A stretch of DNA of 64,000 bases from NCBI RefSeq assembly GCF_005217615.1, contig NZ_SZNK01000001.1:60001-124000 (forward strand), read 5' to 3'. The position numbers and the translations under genes were made by a program. The DNA is from Brevibacillus antibioticus (GTDB lineage: Bacteria; Bacillota; Bacilli; Brevibacillales; Brevibacillaceae). A model generated the notes under the pieces. That model worked only from the letters and a program-made list of their open reading frames with translations. It did not search any database and was not told where the DNA came from. Below, one piece after another: positions 6,626 to 14,821 of this stretch. Within the stretch, counting starts at the first letter, position 1; the number at the start of each line of letters is the position of its first letter.

Positions 6626-8323
6626 TTACTTCCCCAATTTGTTATACAGTGTGGCCCGCGATATGCCAAGTCTTTTCGCAGCAGCCTGCTTGTTGCCGTT
6701 TTCCAGCTCGATGGCTCGCAATATGACACGGCGCTCATGCGCTTCGATTTCTTCTTGCAGCGAAAACAGATCGGGAGGGAGCTCAATCGGTACCTGTTTC
6801 GTCTGACCTTGCAGGGGATACGGTAAGTCCTCTTCTTTGATAATACCGTCTGTCGCAAATACCACCAATCGCTCAATCGCATTTCGCAGCTCGCGAATGT
6901 TGCCTGGCCAGTCGTATTGGAGCAGGTTTTGCATCACATTTTGCGAGATGGCATGAATGGGACGGTTATAACGTAAAGAGAATTCATAGAGAAAGAAGTG
7001 GGCGAGTTCAATCGTATCTTCAATGCGTTCTCGAAGCGGAGGAATTTTCAGCGTCACTACATTGAGCCGATAGAACAGGTCTTGGCGAAACTTTCCTTCC
7101 TTCACTACCTCCTCCAAATTTTTATTCGTGGCGGCAACCACGCGGAAGTCCGCCTCGATCTGCTTGGTCCCTCCGACCGAATAATACTTTTTCTCTTGAA
7201 GCACGCGAAGCAGCTTCACTTGCATATCGAGTGGCATTTCTCCTACCTCGTCGAGAAACAGCGTTCCTCCACGTGCCAGCTCAATCATTCCTTTTTTCCC
7301 TTTTTGATCCGCACCAGAAAAGGCACCTTTCTCGTACCCGAACAGCTCGCTTTCAAACAAAGTAGGCGAAATCGCACCGCAGTTGATGGCGATAAAGGGC
7401 GCATTGGAGCCTTCCCGCACATCATGCACCGCTTTGGCGAAAAGCTCCTTACCGACGCCGCTTTCCCCTGTGATCAAGACGGTTGCTTGCGTAGCGCTGA
7501 GCTTTTGGATCATGGACTTGATATGACGAATGGGGAGACTCGTTCCCTTGATCTGTGCAAATGGATCGGGCGTCGGACTGAGCTTCGCCATTTCCTGCTG
7601 CAAGTGATTTACTTTTTTATTGGCGTTCAACAGCTCCTGGTTCAGTCTCAACTGGCTCGTGATATCGGTTTCCGCTGCAACAGCACCAATGATTTTGTCA
7701 TGCAAATAGATCGGATTGGTATTGATGAGCACGACGAGATCCTCCCGTGGCTGATGCTGATGACGGTAGAGAGACTGTCCACTTTGCAGAGATTTGAGTG
7801 TTTCAAGCATTTCGAGCGGGAAAAATTCGGTGATCGGGCGGCCAATCGTTTCTTTTGCTTTCAAGGAAAAGATTCGTTCAGCACCTTCTGTCCAAACCAT
7901 CACACGCGCTTTTTCATCGATGACGGATATGGATGCATCCATGGTTTTGATCATCGTCTCGAAATACGCTTCCAAAATCTCATACGAGGAAAAAATGGCT
8001 TGTATGATTACACCTCGATGAAGATAGCCGACTGGGACACCAGGCTGTTTTTCGATTAGGAGATAGTTGTGAGTAGCTAGCAGGCGGATGGCGTCGGCAA
8101 AAGTTGAATCTAGTGTCGTCACAGCGGCTGGTTCCCAAGGGGCTTGTGTGCAATCGGTCGTCAAATGGGCGGAATCGGCGACATACCAGCTGGTTTGACG
8201 CTGGGCAAATACAGGAACGGTTTCGTCCCATTGAGGAGGGAAAAGCTCTTGATCGTTGAAAATCCGCATGTTTGTCTGTATCAACTCGGTTAAGGCAGGA
8301 AGTTTGTGATTCAACTCGATCAT
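6626..8323 (-). CDS. Sigma-54-dependent transcriptional activator (CBS-PAS-AAA+-Fis)
   Basis: A 565-residue enhancer-binding protein. An N-terminal CBS-like module (about 65-110, TFADAIRLLATHNYLLIE) is followed by a PAS domain (about 120-225) and a coiled linker. The AAA+ domain has Walker A GESGVGKE (286-293), the sigma-54-contacting loop GAFSGA (333-338, usually GAFTGA) and Walker B GGTLFLDEVGE (352-362). A C-terminal Fis-type HTH follows (KQAAAKRLGISRATLYNKL). It is divergent from the hydroxyproline operon and is the only activator in the window, so it probably drives all four sigma-54 promoters, sensing a small metabolite through CBS or PAS. The target assignment is inference. Confidence 0.92.
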   Translation of the reverse strand: MIELNHKLPALTELIQTNMRIFNDQELFPPQWDETVPVFAQRQTSWYVADSAHLTTDCTQAPWEPAAVTTLDSTFADAIRLLATHNYLLIEKQPGVPVGYLHRGVIIQAIFSSYEILEAYFETMIKTMDASISVIDEKARVMVWTEGAERIFSLKAKETIGRPITEFFPLEMLETLKSLQSGQSLYRHQHQPREDLVVLINTNPIYLHDKIIGAVAAETDITSQLRLNQELLNANKKVNHLQQEMAKLSPTPDPFAQIKGTSLPIRHIKSMIQKLSATQATVLITGESGVGKELFAKAVHDVREGSNAPFIAINCGAISPTLFESELFGYEKGAFSGADQKGKKGMIELARGGTLFLDEVGEMPLDMQVKLLRVLQEKKYYSVGGTKQIEADFRVVAATNKNLEEVVKEGKFRQDLFYRLNVVTLKIPPLRERIEDTIELAHFFLYEFSLRYNRPIHAISQNVMQNLLQYDWPGNIRELRNAIERLVVFATDGIIKEEDLPYPLQGQTKQVPIELPPDLFSLQEEIEAHERRVILRAIELENGNKQAAAKRLGISRATLYNKLGK

Positions 8324-8347
8324 CCCTTTTAAAAGAGGTCGTTAAAG

Positions 8348-8384
8348 TGTATAAAATTCCGAACATTTTCTCATTTATTATACA
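8348..8384. promoter_or_regulatory. Inverted repeat in the activator/operon intergenic region
   Basis: TGTATAA (8348-8354) and TTATACA (8378-8384) form perfect 7-bp arms 23 bases apart. The right arm overlaps the -10 of the activator promoter on the minus strand. It is 60-100 bases upstream of the sigma-54 promoter at 8447, so it could serve as an enhancer, autoregulatory site, or both. Confidence 0.35.
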
Positions 8385-8404
8385 TTCGCTCTTTTCGTTG
8401 TCAA
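8377..8404 (-). promoter_or_regulatory. Sigma-A promoter of the activator gene
   Basis: On the minus strand TTGACA (8404-8399) is separated by 16 bases from TATAAT (8382-8377), about 55 bases upstream of the activator ATG at 8323. This is a near-consensus housekeeping promoter. Confidence 0.7.
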
Positions 8405-8446
8405 AGAATTTAGACGGGATATTTTGAGAATCTCGCTTGGGACGAT

Positions 8447-8463
8447 TGGCATGGCTTTTGCAA
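8447..8463 (+). promoter_or_regulatory. Sigma-54 (-24/-12) promoter of the hydroxyproline operon
   Basis: TTGGCATGGCTTTTGCA has GG at 8448 and GC at 8460, exactly 12 bases apart, as in the TGGCAY-N5-TTGCA consensus. The predicted transcript start near 8473 leaves a 36-base leader before the oxidase ATG at 8509. Confidence 0.82.
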
Positions 8464-8508
8464 AAAAGAGTAAGAGAGTAGCAGAATACGCATTTGAGGA
8501 GAATCAGC

Positions 8509-9702
8509 ATGACAGTACAAACCCATGCGCAGATTGCAGTAATTGGCGGTGGCATCATCGGCGCGGCGATTGCGTATTACGCTGCGAAGGCTGGATTGGA
8601 TGTCGTTGTCCTGGAAAAAGGCGAGTTGGCATCCGGGACGTCCTCGCGCTGTGACGGGAATATTTTGGCGATCGACAAGGACCCAGGCTTTGACAGTCAG
8701 ATGTCCCTGAAAAGCCAGATGCTCGTTGACCAGCTGAGCCGAGAGCTGGACCATACGTTTGAATATCGGGCACCGGGGAGCATTCTCGTCTGCGAATCAG
8801 AGGCGGAGATGGAAGCCGCTCATGAATGGGTGCGACGGCAAAAAGAAGCCGGACTGCCGTTTCGGATGCTGGACCGAGCGGATATTCGGCAGGAGTCGCC
8901 TTACTTTGCCGACGACTTGCTGGGAGGCTTGGAGTGCGCCACCGATTCTACTGTCAATCCGTACATGCTGACCTTTGCCCTGTTTGAAGGAGCGAAAAAG
9001 CATGGAGCGAGGATCATGCGCCGTACAGAGGTCAAGTCGCTCAGACGTGATCAGGCGACGGGAACGTTTCACATCGAGCTTGGTACAGGAAGCATGACAG
9101 CCAAGCAGGTCGTCAACGCCGCAGGGGTGTGGGCGCCAGTCATTGGCAAAATGGTCGGGGTGGATATTCCGATCGTTCCGCGCAAAGGGCATTTGATCGT
9201 CGCCTCGAGACAGATGCCTGTCGGCGTGCGAAAGGTGATGGAATTCGGCTACCTCATCTCGAAGTTTGGCGGCGTGCGACAAGTAGACGAGGAGACAGAG
9301 AAGTATGGAGTCGCGCTCGTATTTGAACCGACAGAAAGCCAGAATTTCTTGATTGGCTCCAGTCGTCAGTTTGTCGGCTTCGACACGCGGATTGATCTGA
9401 ATGTCGTCAGGTGCATGGCGAGTAGAGCACTGCGTTTTTATCCAAAGATCGCCGACTTCGCCATCATCCGCACCTATTGCGGTTTGCGCCCGTGGACTGA
9501 GGATCACTTGCCGATTATTTCTCGTGTAGAGGAAGTACCCGGTTACTTTATCGCGGCTGGTCATGAAGGAGATGGAATCAGTCTGGCAGCCGTCACAGGC
9601 AAGCTGGTGTCCGAGATGCTAGTCGATCAGACAGACACCATCATTCCAACAGAGCCGCTATGCTTGGACCGGTTTACGAAAAAAGGAGTGTTGCATCCAT
9701 GA
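8509..9702 (+). CDS. DadA-like FAD oxidoreductase, probable D-hydroxyproline dehydrogenase subunit
   Basis: A 397-residue D-amino-acid-dehydrogenase-family flavoprotein with an N-terminal GGGIIGAAIAYYAAKAG dinucleotide motif and a C-terminal CGLRPWTEDHLPII and AAGHEGDGISLA block typical of DAO domains. It probably oxidises cis-4-hydroxy-D-proline to pyrroline-4-hydroxy-2-carboxylate. It may be self-sufficient or act as the beta subunit with the three-gene module at 654-2460; split alpha/beta/gamma dehydrogenases are known in hydroxyproline-using bacteria. The start at 8509 has GAGGAGAA upstream; the TTG at 8494 lacks a suitable site. Its stop overlaps the next ATG (ATGA). Confidence 0.85.
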   Translation: MTVQTHAQIAVIGGGIIGAAIAYYAAKAGLDVVVLEKGELASGTSSRCDGNILAIDKDPGFDSQMSLKSQMLVDQLSRELDHTFEYRAPGSILVCESEAEMEAAHEWVRRQKEAGLPFRMLDRADIRQESPYFADDLLGGLECATDSTVNPYMLTFALFEGAKKHGARIMRRTEVKSLRRDQATGTFHIELGTGSMTAKQVVNAAGVWAPVIGKMVGVDIPIVPRKGHLIVASRQMPVGVRKVMEFGYLISKFGGVRQVDEETEKYGVALVFEPTESQNFLIGSSRQFVGFDTRIDLNVVRCMASRALRFYPKIADFAIIRTYCGLRPWTEDHLPIISRVEEVPGYFIAAGHEGDGISLAAVTGKLVSEMLVDQTDTIIPTEPLCLDRFTKKGVLHP

Positions 9703-10724
9703 AAGCAACGAGGGTGTTTACCACCATTGACACGCATACCGGGGGAAACCCTACCCGCACGGTAATCAGTGGTCTGCCAAAGCTTACCGGAGCCACGATG
9801 GGAGAAAAAATGCTCGAGATGAAGGCCGAGTACGACTGGATTCGCACGTTTTTGATGTATGAGCCGCGTGGGCATGATGTGATGTCCGGCGCCTTGATCG
9901 TTGATCCATGTCACCCGGATGCAGATGTAGGAGTGATCTATATCGAGACAGGCGGATACTTGCCGATGTGCGGTCACGATACGATCGGTCTATGTACCGC
10001 GCTGGTGGAGACAGGCATGATACCTGTGACTGAGCCTGTGACAAATCTTACGCTCGATACGCCAGCAGGATTGGTCGAGGTAGATATACAGGTAGAGGGA
10101 GGGAAAGCCAAGGAAGTATCGTTTGTGAACATTCCAGCCTTCCTCTACCAAAAAGATGTGACGGTAGAAGTAGAAGGGATTGGGGAGGTGACCTGCGATA
10201 TTGCGTACGGTGGAAACTTTTATGCCATCACAGATGCACGCAAGCTCCATCTCGAACTGACGCCAGCTCATGCATCCACCATTGTCGATACGGCCGTCGC
10301 GATTCGAAAAGCGATGAATCAGGCGATGGAGATCGTTCATCCAGAGAAGCCGTTTATTCGCGGACTGACCCATGTGGAGTTCTATACAGCCCCCGACATT
10401 CCAGGAGCCGATGTGAAAAATACCGTCGTCGTACCACCTGGCGGAATAGACCGATCGCCATGTGGTACGGGCACTTCCGCCAAGCTGGCGACCTTGTTTG
10501 CCAAGGGGGAGATCGGGATAGACGAACCGTTTGTACATGAGAGCATCGTCGGTTCTCTGTTTACAGGAAGAGTACTGCAGGTGACGGAGGAAGGCGGGCT
10601 GCCTGCTGTCATCACCCGAATTGCAGGCTCGGCCTGGCTGATGGGCAAGCATACGATTTTTTACAATCCGGAAGACGAGCTGGCGAATGGCTTTTTGCTT
10701 ATCCCAGCCGCAACTGATCACTAA
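9699..10724 (+). CDS. Proline racemase family protein, probable 4-hydroxyproline 2-epimerase
   Basis: A 341-residue member of the proline racemase family. Both catalytic cysteines are present: Cys91 in MCGHD and Cys255 in [10 protein letters not shown]. Two cysteines indicate a racemase or epimerase and argue against the trans-3-hydroxyproline dehydratases, where the first is Ser or Thr. It would convert trans-4-hydroxy-L-proline to cis-4-hydroxy-D-proline, the substrate of the preceding oxidase. The start at 9699 is fixed by the ATGA overlap and an AAAAGGAG site upstream. A paralogue closes the operon at 13137. Confidence 0.87.
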   Translation: MKATRVFTTIDTHTGGNPTRTVISGLPKLTGATMGEKMLEMKAEYDWIRTFLMYEPRGHDVMSGALIVDPCHPDADVGVIYIETGGYLPMCGHDTIGLCTALVETGMIPVTEPVTNLTLDTPAGLVEVDIQVEGGKAKEVSFVNIPAFLYQKDVTVEVEGIGEVTCDIAYGGNFYAITDARKLHLELTPAHASTIVDTAVAIRKAMNQAMEIVHPEKPFIRGLTHVEFYTAPDIPGADVKNTVVVPPGGIDRSPCGTGTSAKLATLFAKGEIGIDEPFVHESIVGSLFTGRVLQVTEEGGLPAVITRIAGSAWLMGKHTIFYNPEDELANGFLLIPAATDH

Positions 10725-10756
10725 AACAAAGCCCAAATGGGAGAGGAGAATGAAAA

Positions 10757-11641
10757 ATGGCAAGCTTTGAAGGAGTGTACGTGGCGATTGTCACGCCGTT
10801 TACAAACGATTATGAGGTGGATTACAAACGTTTGACGGAATTGTGTGACTGGCTGATTCAGGAGGGTGTAGACGGTCTGGTTCCATCCGGTTCGCTGGGT
10901 GAATACGCGACAATGACAGGAGAAGAGCGGGCAAAAGTCATTCATACCGTGATCGCAGCCGCAAAAGGTCGAGTTCCGGTGGTCGTAGGCTCTGCAGCTC
11001 CGTCTACCCGTCAAGCAGTGGAATGGGTGCAATTCTCCAAGGATGCGGGAGCAGCAGGTGTGATGGCATTGCCTCCGATTAACTACAAGCCATTGGAAAA
11101 TGAAGTGTTTGCCCACTACGAGGCACTGAACACTGTCGGGCTACCGATCATTGCCTATAACAATCCGCACGACTACAAAATCGACCTGACACCGGACATT
11201 TTGGGAAGACTGGCGAAGTTTGAAAATATCGTCGCCGTGAAAGAATTCTCGGGTGATGTACGCCGCATGCAGGACATTCTCGCACAGACGGACTTGGAAG
11301 TCATGGTCGGTGTAGACGATCTCGTCATGGAGGGCGGCTTGATCGGGGCGACAGGCTGGATTTCGGGTGTACCAAATGCGCTGCCAAAAGAAGGAGTGGA
11401 GCTATTCCGTCTGGCACGGGCGGGTAAGCTCAGTGAAGCACAAGCGCTTTATCGTCGTTTGTTGCCACTGTTCCACTATGATGCAAGCCCACAGTTGGTA
11501 CAGTCGATCAAATACATGATGGAGCTGGCGAATTTCCCAGTAGGACCGACTCGTCCGCCGCGTTTACCGCTATCTGAAGAATACTACGCGGGCATTAAAA
11601 AGGCGTTTGACTACGCAGTCGGCGCTGCGAGTGGACGATAG
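10757..11641 (+). CDS. Probable 1-pyrroline-4-hydroxy-2-carboxylate deaminase (DHDPS/NAL family)
   Basis: A 294-residue class I aldolase-like protein of the dihydrodipicolinate synthase family. The Schiff-base lysine is Lys162 (VKEFSGD) and the catalytic Tyr134 lies in AYNNP. The glycine-rich PSGSLGEYATMT segment near residues 43-54 matches the carboxylate-binding GSTGE region. Flanked by an epimerase, a D-hydroxyproline oxidase and a semialdehyde dehydrogenase, it fits the deaminase that gives alpha-ketoglutarate semialdehyde. A plain dihydrodipicolinate synthase is unlikely in this operon. GAGAGGAGAA precedes the ATG. Confidence 0.85.
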   Translation: MASFEGVYVAIVTPFTNDYEVDYKRLTELCDWLIQEGVDGLVPSGSLGEYATMTGEERAKVIHTVIAAAKGRVPVVVGSAAPSTRQAVEWVQFSKDAGAAGVMALPPINYKPLENEVFAHYEALNTVGLPIIAYNNPHDYKIDLTPDILGRLAKFENIVAVKEFSGDVRRMQDILAQTDLEVMVGVDDLVMEGGLIGATGWISGVPNALPKEGVELFRLARAGKLSEAQALYRRLLPLFHYDASPQLVQSIKYMMELANFPVGPTRPPRLPLSEEYYAGIKKAFDYAVGAASGR

Positions 11642-11654
11642 GGGGACGGGCAGC

Positions 11655-13094
11655 ATGCACAGCAAAAACTGGATTGGCGGCGAATGGATGACGCCGTCAG
11701 GGAAGGAACTAACGGTCAAAAACCCTTCGCTTACTACAGAAGAAGTCGGCGTTCTGCATTTGTCTGAGCGATCACATGTTTTTGCCGCTGAACAGGCAGC
11801 TCGTGCGGCACAGATCGGCTGGGCAAAACAAACGGGTGCGGCTCGTGGCGAAATCCTTTTTCAAATGGCTGCCGCACTGGAGGCAAATGCAGACAGCTTG
11901 GCACAGCTGGCAAGTCGGGAAATGGGCAAGCAGCTTGGTGAGATGCGCGGAGAAGTGGCGCGTGGGGTCAGTCTGTTGCGCTATTATGCCGGAGAAGGGA
12001 TGCGTTCCAACGGCAACCTAATTCCTTCTTCAGATACGAACGTGCTGCAATACAGCCGTCGTGTCCCGCTCGGAGTTGTGGCGGTCATCACACCATGGAA
12101 CTTCCCCGTTGCGATCCCCATCTGGAAGATTGCCCCTGCACTCATTTGCGGGAACACGGTTATCTGGAAGCCAGCGGAAAATGGTTCGCTCACAGCGACA
12201 CGACTAGCTGAAATATTTGCGGAAACAAAGCTGCCAGCAGGTGTGCTGAATCTGGTGATTGGCAAGGGCCGAGAGATCGGCAACACACTCACGAATGAAG
12301 CCGAAGTCGATGCAGTCAGCTTTACGGGTTCATCAGAAACAGGCAGACAGATTGCCATCGCGTGCGCGGGTCGGAACATCAAATATCAAACTGAAATGGG
12401 CGGAAAAAATGCGGCTGTCGTTTTGGCTGATGCTGATTTGGACAAAACCGTTCCGATTTTGCTCAGCGGCGCGTTTCGATCGGCTGGTCAAAAATGTACG
12501 GCTACCAGCAGGATCATTGTCGAAAAAGCGATCTACCAGCCACTTGTTGAGCGATTGCAAACGGCTATGGAGACATGCCGGGTAGGAGATGCCAGCGATC
12601 TGGAAGCGTATTTGGGGCCAGTTGCCTCGGCTGCACAGTATGAGACGGTTGGGCAATACATCGCCTTGGCTAATGATGAAGCAACAGTCATTGCCCAAAG
12701 CCCCTCCTATGCAAAAGAGGAGCAAGGCTATTACATCCGTCCCCAAATTGTTGAGGGTGTCGCTGCCTGTCATCGCCTCGTTCAGGAGGAAGTGTTCGGA
12801 CCATTGGCTGTGCTTTTGACAGCAGACGGTTTTGAAGAGGCGGTGGAGCTGTGCAACCAGTCTATATACGGACTGAGTGCTTCGCTGTTCACCCGAGATT
12901 TGGCGAGTGCCCATCGCTTCTTAGATGTGGCGCAGGCAGGGATGGTTCGGGTCAATCAGGAGACGGCAGGTGTGGAATACCAGGCTCCATTTGGCGGGAT
13001 GAAGCTGTCCAGCTCGCATACACGGGAGCAGGGTCAGGCGGCACTTGATTTCTACAGTACGACGAAAACATGCGCGATCAAATATGCTTGGTGA
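11655..13094 (+). CDS. Probable alpha-ketoglutarate semialdehyde (2,5-dioxovalerate) dehydrogenase
   Basis: A 479-residue NAD(P)-dependent aldehyde dehydrogenase with ITPWNFPVAIP (about 145-155), the FTGSSETG cofactor motif, catalytic Glu247 (EMGGKN) and nucleophile Cys281 (GQKCTATS). It would oxidise alpha-ketoglutarate semialdehyde to alpha-ketoglutarate, the last step of hydroxyproline breakdown. The start at 11655 (MHSKNWIGGEW) follows a GGGGGACGG site 13 bases after the deaminase stop. A start at 11607 would overlap the deaminase and adds a non-conserved extension. Confidence 0.87.
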   Translation: MHSKNWIGGEWMTPSGKELTVKNPSLTTEEVGVLHLSERSHVFAAEQAARAAQIGWAKQTGAARGEILFQMAAALEANADSLAQLASREMGKQLGEMRGEVARGVSLLRYYAGEGMRSNGNLIPSSDTNVLQYSRRVPLGVVAVITPWNFPVAIPIWKIAPALICGNTVIWKPAENGSLTATRLAEIFAETKLPAGVLNLVIGKGREIGNTLTNEAEVDAVSFTGSSETGRQIAIACAGRNIKYQTEMGGKNAAVVLADADLDKTVPILLSGAFRSAGQKCTATSRIIVEKAIYQPLVERLQTAMETCRVGDASDLEAYLGPVASAAQYETVGQYIALANDEATVIAQSPSYAKEEQGYYIRPQIVEGVAACHRLVQEEVFGPLAVLLTADGFEEAVELCNQSIYGLSASLFTRDLASAHRFLDVAQAGMVRVNQETAGVEYQAPFGGMKLSSSHTREQGQAALDFYSTTKTCAIKYAW

Positions 13095-13136
13095 TCATTG
13101 AGCTTTTCGCCAATCGCATAAAAAGGTGAGGATGTC

Positions 13137-14141
13137 ATGCACATCAATCAGTTGTATACGACAATCGAGGCCCATACCGGAGGGGAGCCGCTGCGCATCA
13201 TAACAGGCGGCATCCCACCGCTCGCAGGCAAGACGATTCTGGAGAAGCGACGATACTTTCGGGAGGAGCTGGACCATATCCGGCGAGTACTCATGTATGA
13301 ACCGCGCGGGCATCATGGTATGTACGGTTGTGTCATGACAGAGCCCGTCAGCCCAGATGCGGCATTTGGAGTGCTGTTCATGCATAACGAGGGCTACAGT
13401 ACCATGTGCGGGCATGGAATCATTGCGGTAGTGACAGCTGCCATTGAGACTGGAATACTTCGGCTGGAAGCTCCAACAGAGCGTATTGTGATAGATAGTC
13501 CGGCTGGAAGAATCATTGCACACGCCAACGTGGAAGAATCGATAGTCCATTCCGTCTCGTTTGAAAATGTTCCCTCCTTTGTTTTGGCACAAGACGTTCC
13601 CATTGAGTGGGGAGGACGTACTTTTTCCGTGGACATTTCTTTTGGCGGAGCATTCTATGCAGTTGTACAGGCAGAAGATATCGGGGTTCAGGTAGAAATG
13701 GAGCAATTGGCTGAGCTGCAAGAGTGGGGCAAGCGAATCAAGGAACAAATCGAGGCGAAAATGGAGGTTGTTCATCCATTGGAGCCTGAGCTTAAAGGAA
13801 TTTATGGGGTGATTATCTCGGATAAGCCGAGAGTGGAAGGATCAGACCTGCGCAACGTAACGATTTTTGCCGACAAGCAGATCGATCGCTCACCATGCGG
13901 TACAGGGACTGCGGCTCGTGTAGCTACCTTGCATGCGCGAGGTAAGCTTTCTGCTGGAGAATCGTTTGTCCATGAAGGAATTGTCGGGAGCCAGTTTATC
14001 GGCAAGGTGGAAGCAACCACGCAGGTGGGCAGTTATCCGGCGGTCATTCCGAGCATAGAAGGCAAGGCGTTCATCACAGGTCTGCATCAATTTGTCGTGG
14101 ACCCTACAGACCCGCTGAAAGACGGATTTTTACTGCGATAG
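13137..14141 (+). CDS. Second proline racemase/hydroxyproline epimerase family protein
   Basis: A 334-residue paralogue of the 9699 product with the same catalytic pair, Cys91 (MCGHG) and Cys254 ([10 protein letters not shown]). It has clearly diverged: its first motif is [10 protein letters not shown] rather than MCGHDTIGLC. Possible roles are epimerisation of another hydroxyproline isomer (for example cis/trans-3- or 4-), proline racemisation, or the main 4-hydroxyproline 2-epimerase, with the other gene doing a side reaction. GGTGAGG precedes the ATG. It is the last gene of the operon, with a terminator 20 bases later. Confidence 0.83.
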   Translation: MHINQLYTTIEAHTGGEPLRIITGGIPPLAGKTILEKRRYFREELDHIRRVLMYEPRGHHGMYGCVMTEPVSPDAAFGVLFMHNEGYSTMCGHGIIAVVTAAIETGILRLEAPTERIVIDSPAGRIIAHANVEESIVHSVSFENVPSFVLAQDVPIEWGGRTFSVDISFGGAFYAVVQAEDIGVQVEMEQLAELQEWGKRIKEQIEAKMEVVHPLEPELKGIYGVIISDKPRVEGSDLRNVTIFADKQIDRSPCGTGTAARVATLHARGKLSAGESFVHEGIVGSQFIGKVEATTQVGSYPAVIPSIEGKAFITGLHQFVVDPTDPLKDGFLLR

Positions 14142-14161
14142 GATCGTTTGTTAGAAAAAAA

Positions 14162-14191
14162 GAGGTTGCCGATCACAGGCAGCCTTTTTTT
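14162..14191 (+). terminator. Rho-independent terminator of the hydroxyproline operon
   Basis: AGGTTGCC and GGCAGCCT form an 8-bp stem (one G-U) around GATCACA, followed by seven T. Confidence 0.85.
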
Positions 14192-14256
14192 ATTCCCAAA
14201 AAAGCCTAGTCACAATACTGCCACGCATTGGGACATCAGCATTTTTCCCCTTCTTC

Positions 14257-14265
14257 TGGTATAAT
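14257..14265 (+). promoter_or_regulatory. Extended -10 promoter of the YisL-like gene
   Basis: TGGTATAAT is an extended -10 element. No good -35 hexamer is visible 17 bases upstream. Confidence 0.55.
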
Positions 14266-14294
14266 GGACAAGATTGAATTTAGGAGTAAAGGGG

Positions 14295-14663
14295 TTGAAC
14301 TTTTTGCCGTACAAAGCGTTAATTGAAGCGCATGTGGGTAGCTGGGAAGTCGCATTCGTGCTCTTGATCGTTGCCTACATCCTGTATTGCGTGGGCAAAG
14401 CAAAAGCAGGAAAGATCGTACATATGCTGCTCAGACTCATGATGGTCATCATTCTTGTATCGGGAGTTTGGATGCTTTTCGTGGGTCACGCAACAGATTT
14501 CTATTACTACGTGAAGGGCATCATCGCGGTTATCGCCTTTGGTTTGATGGAAATGTCCTTGGGCAAAGCAAAGCGACAAGAAGGCAGCATCGGCTTCTTC
14601 ATCGGCTGTATTGTCGTATTGGTGCTGGTTATTCTGCTTGGCTATCGCGTATTTGTAAGATAG
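14295..14663 (+). CDS. YisL/DUF1516 family membrane protein
   Basis: A 122-residue protein with four predicted membrane segments (around VAFLLIVAYILYCVG, LRLMMVIILVSGVWMLF, IAVIAFGLMEM and the C-terminal IGCIVVLVLVILLGYRVF). The pattern AKAGKIVHMLLRL and GLMEM matches Bacillus YisL, a conserved protein of unknown function. I chose the TTG at 14295 because AGGAG lies 8 bases upstream; the TTG at 14274 has no site. It stands alone between terminators. Confidence 0.75.
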   Translation: MNFLPYKALIEAHVGSWEVAFVLLIVAYILYCVGKAKAGKIVHMLLRLMMVIILVSGVWMLFVGHATDFYYYVKGIIAVIAFGLMEMSLGKAKRQEGSIGFFIGCIVVLVLVILLGYRVFVR

Positions 14664-14679
14664 GCAATATAGGAAGGAA

Positions 14680-14728
14680 AAGGGTTTCCTCGCAAGAAAT
14701 ATTTGCGGGCGATGGCCCTTTTTTTGTT
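14680..14728 (+). terminator. Terminator after the YisL-like gene
   Basis: An outer AAAGGG/CCCTTT pair and an inner CCTCGCAA/TTTGCGGG stem form a compound hairpin followed by seven T (14720-14726). Confidence 0.7.
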
Positions 14729-14787
14729 GGGACGGGCACGGATAAGCCAATTAGCAAAGAGAGTGTGGGGCCATATCACTCTATGTA

Positions 14788-14796
14788 CATATGTTA
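14788..14796 (+). promoter_or_regulatory. Sigma-K-like -10 element upstream of the giant repeat protein gene
   Basis: CATATGTTA fits the mother-cell sigma-K -10 consensus CATA-N3-TA and would place the transcript start near 14803, just ahead of the ribosome-binding site. The -35 region is a weak match, so this is only suggestive. Confidence 0.35.
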
Positions 14797-14821
14797 GAGG
14801 GGAGAGGTGAGGAAAGAAAAA

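Noticed and set aside
6998-8059. A 353-codon open frame on the plus strand
   Set aside because: It is antisense to the sigma-54 activator gene, lacks a ribosome-binding site and has no protein-like domain pattern; the activator on the other strand is unambiguous.
10757-11641. Dihydrodipicolinate synthase for lysine synthesis
   Set aside because: Its place between the epimerase and the semialdehyde dehydrogenase of hydroxyproline breakdown makes the deaminase role far more likely.
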